Shown here piece by piece: positions 33,263-44,667 of a stretch of 64,000 nucleotides of DNA. The position numbers and the translations under genes are program-made. Source of the stretch: Lotus japonicus. Lineage: Eukaryota; Streptophyta; Magnoliopsida; Fabales; Fabaceae. The stretch is from contig NC_080042.1 in the NCBI RefSeq assembly GCF_012489685.1, forward strand, positions 40,615,158 to 40,679,157, given 5' to 3'. The notes under the pieces were generated by a model. It was not told where the DNA came from. It was given only the letters and a program-made list of their open reading frames with translations, and did not search any database. Numbering within the stretch: the stretch's first letter is position 1; the number at the start of each line of letters is the position of its first letter.

Positions 33263-34034
33263 GTTAAAAATTCAAAACTATCTTCATTTTCTTCCTTAGA
33301 GGCCGCGAGTTCAAGGAGAGGAAAGGAGAGAAAAATTTTCGCCGAAACATGACTGATCTTCGCGCAGTTCGTTCCTACTTCAAGGTATCGAGGTAACTAG
33401 CTTGATTCTTACCTCTGATCACTGTTTCTACTGCGTTTCTTTAGCTGTTTCTGTGCTCAAAGTTTTGAGCTTTTCGTAAAACTGTCCGTTTTTCCTGATT
33501 TCTCTGTTGGGGTATCTTCTGTACGTGCTCAAGAGCCTAGAACCTTCGCCGGTATTCGCCGTTTTCGATCGAGTTGTCAAGGATCTGAAAAACTGATTCA
33601 AAACCCTTTTTGGCGCACATTTCGAAACTTTAATGTCGAAAAGTCGTAATCCGTCTTCGTGCCTTTAGGATTAGTTGTTACAAATGTCGTTAGGAACATC
33701 GCTGTCAAGTTTGTTTTCCGAAGTGTTAACTTTGAGGTTTTGAGCTTTTATTTTGATCCGATCGTCCAAAATTTTTTCCGACAGTTTCTTTGCCTTAGTT
33801 TTACCCTAAAACTACCTTGTAAACAGATTAGATCGATGAAAAAGAGCCGGAGCTCTTTTCTCTTTATGGCCGAGAGCTTAGTGCAAGGGGGGGAAAGTTT
33901 TTCGTTTTCGAAAACTTGTCTTTTCGTACCCGATTGTTGTATTCTGAAGCTTCGATGCTTTGTCTATCGTTAATTAGCTGTATTGTGATCGAGCTAACTG
34001 ATTTTGTTTGGATTTCTGCTTTGTTTTCTCCGAG

Positions 34035-34112
34035 GTTCAGTTGAAGGGACTTTGGGTTTTTCAGAGCAAGCGTGTGAAGGAAATTTAAACCACGAGGCTG
34101 GAGCAGCTCGAG
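34035..34112 (+). other. 78-nt AG|GT-bounded open block (LTR E)
   Basis: Follows TTTTCTCCGAG and ends CTCGAG before GTTAGGGC. The frame reads GSVEGTLGFSEQ, Cys at 14, ending EAGAARG. It has exactly the same length as the blocks in A, H, S1 and C. Confidence 0.4.
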
Positions 34113-34796
34113 GTTAGGGCAACTTACTAATAGCTATGACTGCATGATAGGCGTCAATAAATTCGACTTATGCTTTATTTGATATTGATTATGATGATGA
34201 ATTGGTGTTATGATGTTTTCCATAACTTATGATATTGAGATGTTATTGAATTGTGCGTTTTGACGCGACTTCGGAGTGGGGAATCATTGAACTGGTGATA
34301 TTTGATATTTCGGGTTGGGGAAACAACCCTAGGCAAGTTCAAACTTGGGGTTTGAGACTTAGCCATTTGTTCGTATACTTAGACTTTCCCCGGGAATTGC
34401 TTTTGGTGGGTTTTTGGAAAACTTAGAAAGAAAATAGGATTTTGAAAACTAGAGACTTTGGGAAATTTAGACTTTGAGAAATAAACTCATAACTTGACTA
34501 ATTCGATTCGAAACAATTTTTATTAACGAATAAACATAGGAAAACTAAAGGGGAAAAATAATTGCGAAAGACGGGGAAAAGTCGACTTTTGTTGTGGGTT
34601 TTTGGAGAATTGCTGGACACCAGGGGGGGGTGAGCCACGGTGATGATTGAAAGTCACCGAGTACTTTAGTACTCTTGTTGTTGGAGTTGTGTTGTATTGA
34701 CCGACACTAACTCTTGGGTTTTTGAGATTGGGTTTTGAGCTAAACACTTGCGTTGGGAGGACGATTCAATGTTTGGCTAACCATATTGCATCATGC

Positions 34797-34915
34797 ATCA
34801 TTTGGTGAAGAACGGGAATGCTTCACCAATGCATCATTCGATGAAGAACGGGAATGCTTCACGAAGGTTGGGGATTGCCTTCATCGAAGAACACCTGGGT
34901 GTATCTTCGGCATAG
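34797..34915 (+). repeat. Hairpin units in LTR E
   Basis: Two units share the loop AACGGGAATG in the sense direction. The first has a nine-base stem TTGGTGAAG/CTTCACCAA, and the second a weaker stem (TGAAG/CTTCA). They are followed by GAAGG/CCTTC and CGAAGA/TCTTCG stems with other loops. This is a short form of the arrays in A and H. Confidence 0.8.
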
Positions 34916-35275
34916 CGGGCTGATCCAACTATGCATGGGTTTGTAAGCGACACCCGAGCGGAAATGGTTAAACACTAGGCCGGTGTTAGGACTGACCCGA
35001 TGGTGCCCATCCCACTTGAACTATCCGGATTCATATTGATTTCATTTCACGCATACATTCACTCTGACTGGAATTGTATGCTATTTGATTTATTGAAGCA
35101 TTGTTAGAGCATATAACATGCTAGGATTATTTATATATATATATATATCAACATATATATCTATACCCCTTGTCACATGTTGAGTGTATAATTACTTATT
35201 TCCGTGAGTTGACCCTAGCGCTTTGGCTTTGGTTTCATGTTTGTGTTTGGGCGGTCGGCCTGCTGCTAGATATCG

Positions 35276-35907
35276 ATGACGGACTGGTTTTCGATGGTCT
35301 CTCCCTCGGGGGGGATCAGGTATGAGTTGGTGGACCGTCATGCCCCCACCGCTTGGGTGATCGATGTTGCCGGTCACCGAGCGACGTACCGGGGAAGGGT
35401 CATGGAGGACCGGACAGACGAGCGTGGATGATTGACGAGGGGAGTGCTACGACGTATGGAGCTGAGCTTTGACTTGCCACCTACAGTTCGCTGTGGACCA
35501 GGTACTGGTCGAGGACCACCTGCACCACCTCCGACTTCATCTTCTTCTGATGACGAGGACCCAGCTGAGATCGAGCCTGATGTTGCTGCACCTGTTGCGC
35601 CACCTCCTGCTACTGCTATCGATCCTACCGACGTGGCGTCATCCTCGAGGCTCGTGCAGCCGAACGTCTCTTTCCTTTCACTCCACCGCGCGGCTACCGT
35701 GTGGATACCCTGGTTCGGGTGGTGGAGGAGGATGTTCTTACTGGAGAGGTGGATGTTGAGACGGGCTTGACTAGGACGGTGCGCAGGACAGTTAGGAGGG
35801 AGGTCGTGGACTTGGACACCGAGATGATTACGGTGGATTCCAACTCGGACTCCGACAGCAGTGGGGACAGCTACTCGCCGAGTGAGGAGGAGGAGGAGGA
35901 GCTATGA
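35276..35907 (+). pseudogene. LTR-embedded ORF in LTR E, full-length form with two lesions
   Basis: The longest version of the LTR ORF. The core reads MTDWFSMVSPSGGIRYE, HRATYRGRVMED, LRRMELSFDLPP. A Pro/Ser-rich linker (PPAPPPTSSSSDDEDPAE) and a region around VDTLVRVVEEDVLTGEVDVE follow, then an acidic end (DSNSDSDSSGD, then SEEEEEEL). A TGA near 35429, where H has an Arg codon, and a frameshift near 35665 break it. The linker and acidic end parallel those of the C copy, although the sequences differ. This supports a common ancestral protein of roughly 200 residues. Confidence 0.5.
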
Positions 35908-36219
35908 GCAGAACTGGGAGGGTAGGTTAGGCAGCGTCATTTTTTTTAGGGTGACTGTACTTTTGATACTTTCACTTACACTACTGGTTCTGTATATATT
36001 TGCCTACGGGCACACTACTTTGGAGTCAGTGCGAGTGCGCGTGACGTGGGAGTGCAGCTGAGGTTGTACATGTGTATATATTTGTATATCGGTTAGTTTA
36101 GTTGTTGGGTTATGTCTTTATTTTTCAATTGATTTTATTAATTAAAACGAAACAAAAAATTACCTGTTTTCCGCGTAAAGTTTATTTTTAGTTACTAAAG
36201 TGACACCTGGAAATCGGGG

Positions 36220-37004
36220 TGATGAGGATCGGTCCAGCCCAGACAAAGACCCTTTGCAGGAAATAGGAGGTCCAATGACAAGGTCCAAGACCAAAAGAAT
36301 GAAGCAAGCTTTGCAAGGACTGATTTTGGAGCTCAAGGGAAAAGAAGATCAGAATAAATTAGAAGCAACTCCAAAGTGGGTCAATTTCCTTGAACTCAAG
36401 AATAATGATGACTTGGACCCAACTTGAAGGCATAATTTCCAAGAACCCAATCTGCATGTTCAAGATGCACTCATGGACATTAATATTTAGTAAATAAGTC
36501 CATTTTAGTTATTTTCTTGAATTTTCGTATTTAATATAGGGGTGAATTTTCTGATGACATTTTGTATTCCCCCTAGTTGGTTTTTAATGTCTTTTATGAG
36601 CCTTTGACTCATCTTTAGGAATAGTGGGTTTTTTTACTCAAGTTTCCAATGCTAGTGGAGCTATAAATCTCTAGTGGAGTCTATTAAATGTTAGTGGGAG
36701 CATTATTACTTATTGGAAAGAGTAGCATCCCACTTACCCTATAAATAGGGACTCAATGTATGGAACAAAGGAGTTTTTGAATCTGAATGATATTGAGTTT
36801 TCTCATATTGTGAGAGCTTCCCATTTGTTCTTGGGTTAAGAACTAAACTTGATAACTTTGGTTCTACCGGCAGGTCGCGGTTAGGGTCAAGTTCCCCTTT
36901 TATCTTTGATAACTTTGGTTCTACCGGCAGGTCGCGGTTAGGGTCAAGTTCCTATCTTTTGTCACCGGTTTTCAAGACGATCCTTTGTTTCCCAAATCAT
37001 ATCA
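36220..37004 (+). mobile_element. 5' LTR of element F (785 bp)
   Basis: Pairs with 42119-42903. It contains TATAAATAGGG (near 36741) as a likely TATA box and two 45-bp direct repeats (36851-36952). Its first 200 bp can be read as the C-terminal part of the pol protein (TRSKTKRMKQALQGLI). Confidence 0.94.
36851..36952 (+). repeat. 45-bp direct repeat in the F LTR
   Basis: GATAACTTTGGTTCTACCGG and the bases that follow, to GTTCC, occur at 36851-36895 and 36908-36952. The 3' LTR has the same pair at 42750-42851. It lies downstream of the TATA box, hence in R/U5. Confidence 0.85.
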
Positions 37005-37006
37005 TT

Positions 37007-37018
37007 TGGTACCAGAGC
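37007..37018 (+). other. Primer binding site of element F
   Basis: TGGTACCAGAGC, three bases after the LTR. It differs at one base from the initiator tRNA-Met complement TGGTATCAGAGC. Confidence 0.8.
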
Positions 37019-37709
37019 TTAGGCTCTTGAAAACCAGGTTTCTTTTCTCCATTTTGTTTTTATTTTTCGTTTTTTTTGTTGTTCTCATTCTATATAAAAA
37101 AAAACAGCCTACTCATATTATCCTTTCCCTTGTCTTCTCATCATCTTTTTTTGAAGTTTTCGTGTGTTCCTTCATTCTTTTTGTCTTTTGTGATTTGCAT
37201 TCTGCTGGAAAAAAAAAAAGTGCAAAAAAAAAAAGAAAAGAAAAGAAGTGTTCAGGTCCAAAAGCAAAAAAAAAAAGAAAAAAAAAGAAGTATTACAAAA
37301 AAAAAGGAAAAAAAAAAAGAGTTGTGACCTGAAGAATTTAAGTGTGTTTCTTTCCAGCAATCAAAAAGAAAAAAAAAAAAAAAACCTCAGCCATTGTTCT
37401 CGTTTTCTATTTATCTTAAAAAAAAATTAGTGTGTCCTTCCTAATCTCTCATTTCCTTAAATCGCTGAAGTTATCATCTTCATACTCTAGCTGTTCCTTG
37501 TTGTGTAGAACCATCCTAAAGTTCTTAATTTAAGAGCTCATAAGGTGAAGCTGAGTGGTAAAAGGCAAGAGTTGTGAGATCATTAGAGGAAAAAAAAAAA
37601 GCGAAAGATTGAGAGAAACACGAGTGATTGAAATATTTTGAGTGTAAACACGTGAGATTGTGTGAGTGAGAATTTTATTACTAACTGTGTTTTTTGGCAG
37701 CACATAATC
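37019..37709 (+). other. Untranslated leader of element F
   Basis: Between the PBS and the gag start. 37200-37390 is a low-complexity run of A with short G islands. TTTTTTGGCAG at 37690-37700 looks like a splice acceptor just before the likely start ATG. No coding sequence is evident; small frames here come from the A-rich tract. Confidence 0.6.
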
Positions 37710-40700
37710 ATGAGTGGAGACGAAGAAGGAGCATTTGATCTCAAGCTGTTTGTGAAAGCTGTTACAGAACAATTCACAGCCTTAAATAGAAGATTTGATG
37801 ATTTAGCATCAAGGTCTAGGTCCCCTCCTAGGCGAAACAATGAAGAGGAAGACGAGGAGGAGTATTCAGATGGAAGATCTCATGAAAGAAGAAGAAGTGA
37901 CAATAACTTGAATAGTATCAAAATGACCATCCCTACATTTCAAGGAAAGAATGATCCTGAACTGTACTTGGAGTGGGAGAGAAAGGTGGAGCATGTGTTT
38001 GATTGCCATCATTATTCAGAGGAGAAAAAGGTAAAATTGGCAGTTGTTGAATTTTCTGATTATGCTAGTATTTGGTGGGATCAATTTGTGATAAACAGGC
38101 GCAGAAATGGAGAGAGACCCATTCGCTCATGGGAAGAAATGAAGGCTGTCATGAGAAGAAGATTTGTCCCCAGCCATTACCATAGAGACTTGCACCGAAA
38201 ATTGCAAAGTCTGACCCAAGGTTCTATGAGTGTGGAGGATTATTACAAGGAGATGGAGATAGCTATGATGAGAGCCAATATAGAAGAAGACCGTGAAGCC
38301 ACTATGGCAAGGTTTATTGGAGGTTTAAAGAAGGAGATTGCTGATGTGGTGGAATTACAATATTATGTGGAGATGGAGGATTTGTTGCACAAAGCAGTTC
38401 AGGTGGAAAAGCAATTGAAGTCCAAAACCTCCTCCAAATTCTCATCATCCTCAAGCACTTCTTGGAAGTCAAATTGGAAGAATAATAAAGCCATTTCCCA
38501 TCCTAAAGAAAATGTGAAGGCCAAGTCTACTATGGCATCCTCTAAAGGTAAATCTGAAACTAATTCTTCTTCACGATCACGTGATATAAAATGTTTCAGA
38601 TGCCAAGGAATTGGGCATATTGCTTCTGAGTGTCCAAACAAAAGAGCAATGATTTTGCTGGATAATGGAGACATAGAGAGTGTGAGCTCAAGTGATGATG
38701 AAATGCCTCTGTTAGAAGATTGTAGTGATGTTGAAGTGGCTGAACCCGTGCATGGAAATTTGCTTGTTACTAGGCGTGCTCTTAGCATACAGCCTAAGGA
38801 AGATGAAGATGCGGAGCAACGTGATAAAATTTTCCATACTAGGTGCCTCATTAATGAAAAGGTATGTAGCATGGTTATTGACAGTGGAAGTTGTACTAAT
38901 GTTGCTAGCACCTTGATGGTCGAGAAACTGAACTTGCCAACCAAAAAGCATCCTAATCCATATAGACTTCAGTGGCTCAATGATTGTGGAGACATAAGGG
39001 TGACTAAGCAGGTTTTGGTATCATTTTCCATTGGAAAATACAAAGATGAGGTTCTTTGTGATGTTGTGCCTATGCATGTGGGCCACTTGCTTCTTGGGCG
39101 GCCATGGCAATCTGATAGAAATGTTGATCATAATGGGCACAAAAATACCTATACCTTTACCATGAACAATCGCACCATTGTGTTGACACCTCTCAAACCT
39201 GCTGAAGCATATGCTGATCAAATTAGAATCGCAAAAGAGTGTAAGTTGAGAGAAGAAAAAGTGAGCATTCAAGAAAAAGAGAGAAAAAGTAAGAAAAATG
39301 AAAATGAGAAAAAGAAAGAAAAAGAAAAACATGAGTGCAGTGAAGAGAAAAATAAGAGAGTAAGTGCATTTGCCAAGAAAAGAGATGTTGAGAGTGCATT
39401 GTTAGCAAGGGAGAAATTGCTTGTACTCATGTACAAAGATGTTTATTTCACTAACAATCTTAACTCTTCTTTGCCTAGTGCTATTAATTCATTGTTGCAG
39501 GAGTTTGCTGAAATTTTTCCAGAAGAAGTACCACAAGGATTGCCTCCTTTAAGAGGTATTGAGCATCAAATTGACTTTATTCCTGGTTCCTCACTTCCAA
39601 ACAAGCCAGCTTATAAGACAAGTCCCGAGGAAGCAAAGGAAATTCAAAAGCAAGTGGATGAGTTGTTGCAAAAGGGATTTGTGAGGGAGAGCCTCAGTCC
39701 TTGTTCTGTTCCCGTGATCTTAGTTCCGAAGAAAGATGGAACATGGCGCATGTGTGTTGATTGCCGAGCCATAAACAAAATCACTGTAAAGTATAGATAT
39801 CCTATCCCTAGATTAGATGATATGCTTGATGAATTGCATGGTTCTTGTGTGTTTTCTAAAATTGATTTGAAAAGTGGATACCATCAAATTCGCATGAAGG
39901 AAGGTGATGAATGGAAAACTGCTTTTAAAACCAAATATGGTTTATATGAGTGGTTAGTGATGCCATTTGGCTTAACTAATGCACCCAGCACATTCATGAG
40001 ATTAATGAACCATGTTTTGCGTTCTTTCATTGGGAAATTTGTTGTAGTCTACTTTGATGACATTTTAATTTACAGCAAATCCCTAGATGAACATGTTGAA
40101 CATTTACATGCTGTGTTTGGTGTTTTAAAAGAGAACAAGTTGTATGCCAACCTTCAAAAGTGTTCTTTTGGCATGGAATCTGTTGTATTTTTGGGTTTTG
40201 TTGTAAGTTCTAAAGGAGTTTCTGTTGATGAAGAGAAGGTCAAGGCAATTAGAGAATGGCCTACACCTAAGAATGCTAATGAGGTAAGAAGTTTTCATGG
40301 TTTAGCAAGTTTTTATCGAAGGTTTGTGAGGAACTTTAGTTCTATTGCTGCACCTTTGAATGAACTTGTTAAAAAGAATGTGACTTTCAAGTGGGATGAT
40401 GTGCATGAATATGCTTTTAATTCTTTGAAAGATAAGCTGACCAATGCACCTTTGCTTTGTTTGCCTAATTTTGATAAAGCTTTTGAAATTGAATGTGATG
40501 CTTCTGGTGTTGGAATAGGTGCTGTTTTGATGCAGGATTCCAAACCGATTGCATATTTTAGTGAGAAGCTTAGTGGAGCAGCGTTGAATTATCCCACATA
40601 TGACAAGGAGCTTTATGCATTGGTAAGAACTTTGCAAAATTGGCAGCATTATTTGTGGCCAAGAGAGTTTGTCATCCATTCTGACCATCAAAGCTTGAAG

Positions 40701-41996
40701 TTTCTAAGTTCTCAAGGAAAGCTTCAAAAAAGACATGCCAAGTGGTTGGAGTTCATTGAGATGTTTCCTTACGTGATCAAGTACAAGAATGGTAAGGAAA
40801 ACATTGTGGCTGATGCCTTGTCTAGAAGGTATGCATTGCTTACTTCATTGCAAACAAAACTACTTGGGTTTGAGCATATCAAGGACTTGTATGCCAATGA
40901 CTTTGATTTTGGACAGGTATGGGATTCTTGTTCTAAGCATGCTTTTGGGGACTATTATAAACATGAAGGTTTCTTGTTTAGGAAAGATAAATTGTGTGTT
41001 CCTGTTTGTTCTTTGCGTGAAATGCTTGTTAGGGAAACTCATGGTGGTGGACTAATGGGACATTTTGGGGTTCAAAAGACTTTAGAAATTTTGAAAGAGC
41101 ATTTTTATTGGCCTAAAATGAAACATGATGTGCAATCTGTTTGTGAAAAATGCATAACATGTAAGCAAGCCAAATCTAAAGTGATGCCCCATGGTTTCTA
41201 TACACCTTTGCCTGTTCCTAATCAACCTTGGACTGATATCTCAATGGATTTTGTCTTAGGTTTTCCTAAATCACAGGGTGGGAAGGACAGCATATTTGTG
41301 GTTGTTGATAGGTTTAGCAAAATGGCACATTTCATTGCACGCTCCAAAACAAATGATGCCACACATATTGCTGATTTGTTCTTTAAAGAGGTTGTGCGTT
41401 TGCATGGATTACCAAGAACAATAGTAAGTGACAGAGATGTGAAATTCTTAAGTCATTTTTGGAGAACTTTATGGAGTAAGTTAGGAACTAAGCTTCTGTT
41501 TTCTACAACTGCACATCCACAAACGGATGGGCAAACTGAGGTTGTGAATAGAACACTTACTACCTTGCTGCGTGCAATCATTCAAAAGAATTTAAAACAG
41601 TGGGAAAAATGTTTGCCACATGTTGAGTTTGCATATAATAGAGCTGTGCATTCTACTACTTCTTACTCTCCGTTTGAAGTTGTGTATGGCTTTAACCCTT
41701 TGACTCCATTGGATATCTTACCTTTACCTACTAATGAATTTGCTAATTTTGATGGAAACAAAAAGGCAGATTTTGTCAGGGAGTTGCATGCCAAGGTTAG
41801 AGCAAACATTGAGAAAAGGAATGAACAGTATGCAAAGCAAGCTAATAAGGGGCGTGTTCGCATTACTTTTGAACCCGGAGATTGGGTTTGGGTTCATATG
41901 CGGAAAGAAAGATTTCCAACTCAAAGAAAATCCAAATTGCACCCAAGGGGAGATGGACCTTTCCAAGTATTAGAAAAGATCAATGACAACGCCTAG
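37710..41996 (+). CDS. Gag-pol polyprotein of element F (CRM-like), stop near the end
   Basis: The frame is open from 37662, but the ATG at 37710 ([18 protein letters not shown]) follows the acceptor-like site and is the likely start. In order: acidic/Arg-rich N-terminus, gag domain ([20 protein letters not shown]), one zinc knuckle ([14 protein letters not shown]), protease ([12 protein letters not shown]), RT (YFDDILIYS), RNase H ([15 protein letters not shown]), integrase zinc domain ([20 protein letters not shown]) and integrase core ([30 protein letters not shown]). It ends INDNA-TAG. The codons after the TAG (KLDLPNEYG) continue the family sequence, so TAG is a nonsense change at a usual Tyr codon. 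All catalytic residues seen are intact. Confidence 0.93.
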   Translation: MSGDEEGAFDLKLFVKAVTEQFTALNRRFDDLASRSRSPPRRNNEEEDEEEYSDGRSHERRRSDNNLNSIKMTIPTFQGKNDPELYLEWERKVEHVFDCHHYSEEKKVKLAVVEFSDYASIWWDQFVINRRRNGERPIRSWEEMKAVMRRRFVPSHYHRDLHRKLQSLTQGSMSVEDYYKEMEIAMMRANIEEDREATMARFIGGLKKEIADVVELQYYVEMEDLLHKAVQVEKQLKSKTSSKFSSSSSTSWKSNWKNNKAISHPKENVKAKSTMASSKGKSETNSSSRSRDIKCFRCQGIGHIASECPNKRAMILLDNGDIESVSSSDDEMPLLEDCSDVEVAEPVHGNLLVTRRALSIQPKEDEDAEQRDKIFHTRCLINEKVCSMVIDSGSCTNVASTLMVEKLNLPTKKHPNPYRLQWLNDCGDIRVTKQVLVSFSIGKYKDEVLCDVVPMHVGHLLLGRPWQSDRNVDHNGHKNTYTFTMNNRTIVLTPLKPAEAYADQIRIAKECKLREEKVSIQEKERKSKKNENEKKKEKEKHECSEEKNKRVSAFAKKRDVESALLAREKLLVLMYKDVYFTNNLNSSLPSAINSLLQEFAEIFPEEVPQGLPPLRGIEHQIDFIPGSSLPNKPAYKTSPEEAKEIQKQVDELLQKGFVRESLSPCSVPVILVPKKDGTWRMCVDCRAINKITVKYRYPIPRLDDMLDELHGSCVFSKIDLKSGYHQIRMKEGDEWKTAFKTKYGLYEWLVMPFGLTNAPSTFMRLMNHVLRSFIGKFVVVYFDDILIYSKSLDEHVEHLHAVFGVLKENKLYANLQKCSFGMESVVFLGFVVSSKGVSVDEEKVKAIREWPTPKNANEVRSFHGLASFYRRFVRNFSSIAAPLNELVKKNVTFKWDDVHEYAFNSLKDKLTNAPLLCLPNFDKAFEIECDASGVGIGAVLMQDSKPIAYFSEKLSGAALNYPTYDKELYALVRTLQNWQHYLWPREFVIHSDHQSLKFLSSQGKLQKRHAKWLEFIEMFPYVIKYKNGKENIVADALSRRYALLTSLQTKLLGFEHIKDLYANDFDFGQVWDSCSKHAFGDYYKHEGFLFRKDKLCVPVCSLREMLVRETHGGGLMGHFGVQKTLEILKEHFYWPKMKHDVQSVCEKCITCKQAKSKVMPHGFYTPLPVPNQPWTDISMDFVLGFPKSQGGKDSIFVVVDRFSKMAHFIARSKTNDATHIADLFFKEVVRLHGLPRTIVSDRDVKFLSHFWRTLWSKLGTKLLFSTTAHPQTDGQTEVVNRTLTTLLRAIIQKNLKQWEKCLPHVEFAYNRAVHSTTSYSPFEVVYGFNPLTPLDILPLPTNEFANFDGNKKADFVRELHAKVRANIEKRNEQYAKQANKGRVRITFEPGDWVWVHMRKERFPTQRKSKLHPRGDGPFQVLEKINDNA

Positions 41997-42326
41997 AAGC
42001 TGGATTTGCCAAATGAATATGGAACTATAAGTTCTACTTTTAATGTGGCTGATCTATCTTTGTTTGATGTAGGTGATGGGTTTGATTCGAGGACGAATCC
42101 TTTCGAAGAGGGAGGGAATGATGAGGATTGGTCCAGCCTAGACAAAGACCCTTTGCAGGAAATAGGAGGTCCAATGACAAGGTCCAAGACCAAAAGAATG
42201 AAGCAAGCTTTGCAAGGACTGATTTTGGAGCTCAAGGGAAAAGAAGATCAGAATAAATTAGAAACAACTCCAAAGTGGGTCAATTTCCTTGAACTCAAGA
42301 ATGATGATGACTTGGACCCAACTTGA
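41997..42326 (+). pseudogene. C-terminal tail of F pol, reading into the 3' LTR
   Basis: In frame after the TAG, the sequence continues KLDLPNEYG, STFNVADLSLFD, SRTNPFEEG. It passes the PPT and enters the 3' LTR, where it reads GPMTRSKTKRMKQALQGLI and ends at 42326. Overlap of the pol C-terminus with the LTR is known for centromeric CRM elements, whose tail carries a targeting (CR-type) motif. Here the basic TRSKTKRMK stretch would take that place. The 5' LTR encodes the same tail. Confidence 0.75.
42104..42118 (+). other. Polypurine tract of element F
   Basis: GAAGAGGGAGGGAA directly before the 3' LTR. It is also part of the coding frame described above. Confidence 0.8.
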
Positions 42327-42903
42327 AGGCATAATTTCCAAGAACCCAATCTGCATGTTCAAGATGCACTCATGGACATTAATATTTAGTAAATAAGTCC
42401 ATTTTAGTTATTTTCTTGAATTTTCGTATTTAATATAGGGGTGAATTTTCTGATGACATTTTGTATTCCCCCTAGTTGGTTTTTAATGTCTTTTATGAGC
42501 CTTTGACTCATCTTTAGGAATAGTGGGCTTTTTTACTCAAGTTTCCAATGCTAGTGGAGCTATAAATCTCTAGTGGAGTCTATTAAATGTTAGTGGGAGC
42601 ATTATTACTTATTGGAAAGAGTAGCATCCCACTTACCCTATAAATAGGGACTCAATGTATGGAACAAAGGAGTTTTTGAATCTGAATGATATTGAGTTTT
42701 CTCATATTGTGAGAGCTTCCCATTTGTTCTTGGGTTAAGAACTAAACTTGATAACTTTGGTTCTACCGGCAGGTCGCGGTTAGGGTCAAGTTCCCCTTTT
42801 ATCTTCGATAACTTTGGTTCTACCGGCAGGTCGCGGTTAGGGTCAAGTTCCTATCTTTTGTCACCGGTTTTCAAGACGATCCTTTGTTTCCCAAATCATA
42901 TCA
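42119..42903 (+). mobile_element. 3' LTR of element F
   Basis: 785 bp, with the same ends as the 5' LTR. Differences from the 5' LTR by eye: six, each C/T or A/G. Followed by the TSD CGGGG and the last seven bases of LTR E. Confidence 0.94.
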
Positions 42904-42908
42904 CGGGG

Positions 42909-42915
42909 TGTTACA
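42909..42915 (+). mobile_element. Last seven bases of solo LTR E
   Basis: TGTTACA, completing LTR E after element F and its TSD. It is followed by TTGAA, the TSD of E. Confidence 0.9.
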
Positions 42916-42920
42916 TTGAA

Positions 42921-43275
42921 CTTCTTCTTAACTCCTCTTTATGCCTCCCTTCAATTCTCCAAGCCTCTTGACCTTCTTTCTTCATCAGTTTTCAGACCTA
43001 GCTGCTTGGGAACAAAGCAATGAAAATATCTAGGATTTCCAAGAGTTTATTAGCATAAAAGACCCTCAATTCAAGTAGAAAAGATATGCAAGTCATAAAC
43101 TTACTTAAAATGCAAGAAAGGTCCCTATAAAACTATAAAATTACCAAAACAAAGTAAAAACTCAAAGAAAGATAAAAATGCATGATAATGTATGAAACAA
43201 TACATGAGACTCAATAAAAAGACTCAAAATAAACTACAAAATGTCCCTAAAAACACTACTAAACTAGGGTCATCA
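42921..43275 (-). mobile_element. Solo LTR G (Athila-like), right part
   Basis: Resumes at CTTCTTCTTAACTCCTC, matching LTR N near 61483, and ends ACTAGGGTCATCA like N. The next bases return to copia D integrase. Confidence 0.87.
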
Positions 43276-43309
43276 AATTCCATAGGAATCAAACAGACTC
43301 TCAAACTTG
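43276..43309 (-). pseudogene. Copia D: short integrase piece between G and H
   Basis: Thirty-odd bases that read KFESLFDSYGI on the minus strand. This is the part of a copia integrase just before HDFSCPRTPQQNG. It links the fragments at 31561 and 46927. The last five bases, ACTTG, are the TSD of LTR H. Confidence 0.85.
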
Positions 43310-43696
43310 TGTAACACCCCGATTTCCGGGTGTCACGTTAGTAACCAAAAATAAACTTTACGCGGAAAACAGGTAATTTTTTTTCGTTTGTTTCCTTTAA
43401 ATAAAAGCGATAGAAAATAAAGACATAACCCGATAACTAAACTAACCGATATACAAATATATACACATGTACAGCCTCAGCTGCACTCCCACGTCACGCG
43501 CACTCGCAGTCACTCCAAAGTAGTGTGCCCGCAGGCAAATATATACAGATCCAGAGGTGTCAGTGAGAAAGTTATAATTACAATCCACTAGGAGAAAGTC
43601 GACCTCAAAATGGCTTAAGCAAAGACCCCTATGGTCCGACTGACTCACTGTGATTCCTCATTAAGAGAACCACACAAAAAGTCATGCGTCGGGAAC

Positions 43697-44004
43697 CTAC
43701 CCTGTCCCAAAAGCAAAACGAATCAGAGCTCTACACAAAATATGACGCCTGCCTAAACCTACCCTTCCAGTACCGAGTCCACAGCGAACTGAAGTTGGCA
43801 AGTTGAAGCTCAGCTCCATGCGTCGTAAAACTCCTTTCGTCAGACGTCCACGCTCGTTAGTCTGATCCTCCATGACCCTTCCCCGGTACGTCGCTCGATG
43901 ACCCACAAGATCGATCACCCAAGCGGTGGGGCATGTCGGTCAACCAGCTCAAACCTGATCCCCCCCAAGGGAGAGACCATCGAAACCCAGTCCACCGTCA
44001 ACAT
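43697..44004 (-). pseudogene. LTR-embedded ORF in LTR H, frameshifted
   Basis: From ATG at 44004 (after CCAG) it reads MLTVDWVSMVSPLGGIRFE and VDRHAPP. One base is missing from a C run near 43930, so the frame breaks. The rest (VGHRATYRGRVMED, LRRMELSFNLP, VRCGLGTGR) lies in another frame, 43918-43697. As in A, the Pro-rich and acidic tail is deleted. It shares the A deletion point, which suggests a subfamily feature. Confidence 0.5.
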
Positions 44005-44258
44005 CTGGCAGCAGGCCGACCGCCCAAACACAAACATGAAACCAAAGCCAAGGCGCTAGGGTCAACTCACGGAATAGAGTAGATATACAAAAAACATGTG
44101 ATTGGGGATATATATATATATATATGTCATTATATTTATATAAAAATATATTCCTAGCATGTTATCGGCTCTAACAATAATTCAGTAATGCAAACAGCAC
44201 ACAATTCCAGTCAGGATGAATGTATGCGTGAAATGCAATTCAATATGATCTGGATAAT

Positions 44259-44487
44259 TATGACGCATTCCCGTTCGCCACTAGTGAAGCATTCCCGTTC
44301 TTCACTATGGATGAAGCATTCTCGTTCCTCATCCTTGACAAAGCATTCCCGTTCTTTGTCCTAGACGAAGCATTCCCGTTCTTCGTCGAATGATACATTG
44401 GTGAAGCATTCCCGTTCCTCACCATCGATAAAGCATTCCCGTTCCTCATCGAATAATGCATCGGTGAAGCATTCTCGTTCTTCACCA
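44259..44487 (-). repeat. Covarying hairpin array in LTR H
   Basis: Eight units share the plus-strand core GCATTCCCGTTC (sense loop AACGGGAATG, sometimes AACGAGAATG). Stems on the plus strand: TAGTGAAG/CTTCACTA, GACAAAG/CTTTGTC, GACGAAG/CTTCGTC, GGTGAAG/CTTCACC, all perfect. Four others (about 44260, 44310, 44400 and 44425) have A-C mismatches on the plus strand that become G-U pairs on the minus strand, which is the sense strand of this LTR. The pattern is what selection for an RNA structure would give. Confidence 0.88.
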
Positions 44488-44667
44488 AATGATGCATGAT
44501 GCAATATGGTGAGCTAAACATCGAATCGTCCTCACAACACAAGCGTTTAGCTTAAAACCCAAACCCAAAACCCAAGAGTTTAGTGCTAGTAAATACAACA
44601 CAACTCCAACAATAAAACCCAACAACACAACCCCAACAACAAGAGTACTAAAGTACTCGGGAGTTTA

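Larger units (their letters stand above)
32564..36219 (+). mobile_element. Solo LTR E (Tekay-type), main part
   Basis: Starts TGTAAGACCTGG after TTGAA (32559-32563). Element F is inserted seven bases before its end, and the last bases TGTTACA are at 42909-42915, followed by TTGAA (42916-42920). The total is about 3.66 kb, close to the A LTR (3572 bp). It contains TTTCCCGC/TATAAATA (33234-33262), the 78-nt block (34035-34112), one GTGTCGGTC-type repeat, hairpins (34797-34915) and the LTR ORF with its long tail (35276-35907). No internal region or second LTR is present. Confidence 0.92.
36220..42903 (+). mobile_element. Element F, complete CRM-like Ty3/gypsy chromovirus
   Basis: A 6684-bp element with 785-bp LTRs, TG...CA ends (TGATGAGG ... 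ATATCA) and a perfect TSD CGGGG (36215-36219 and 42904-42908), inserted seven bases from the end of LTR E. The RT sequence ([77 protein letters not shown]) resembles the CRM centromeric clade. The LTRs differ at six sites by my reading, all transitions. One gag-pol ORF is interrupted only by a stop near its end. Confidence 0.95.

Noticed and set aside
37172..37430. Lys-rich and Phe-rich ORFs on both strands
   Set aside because: Low-complexity A/T run in the F leader.
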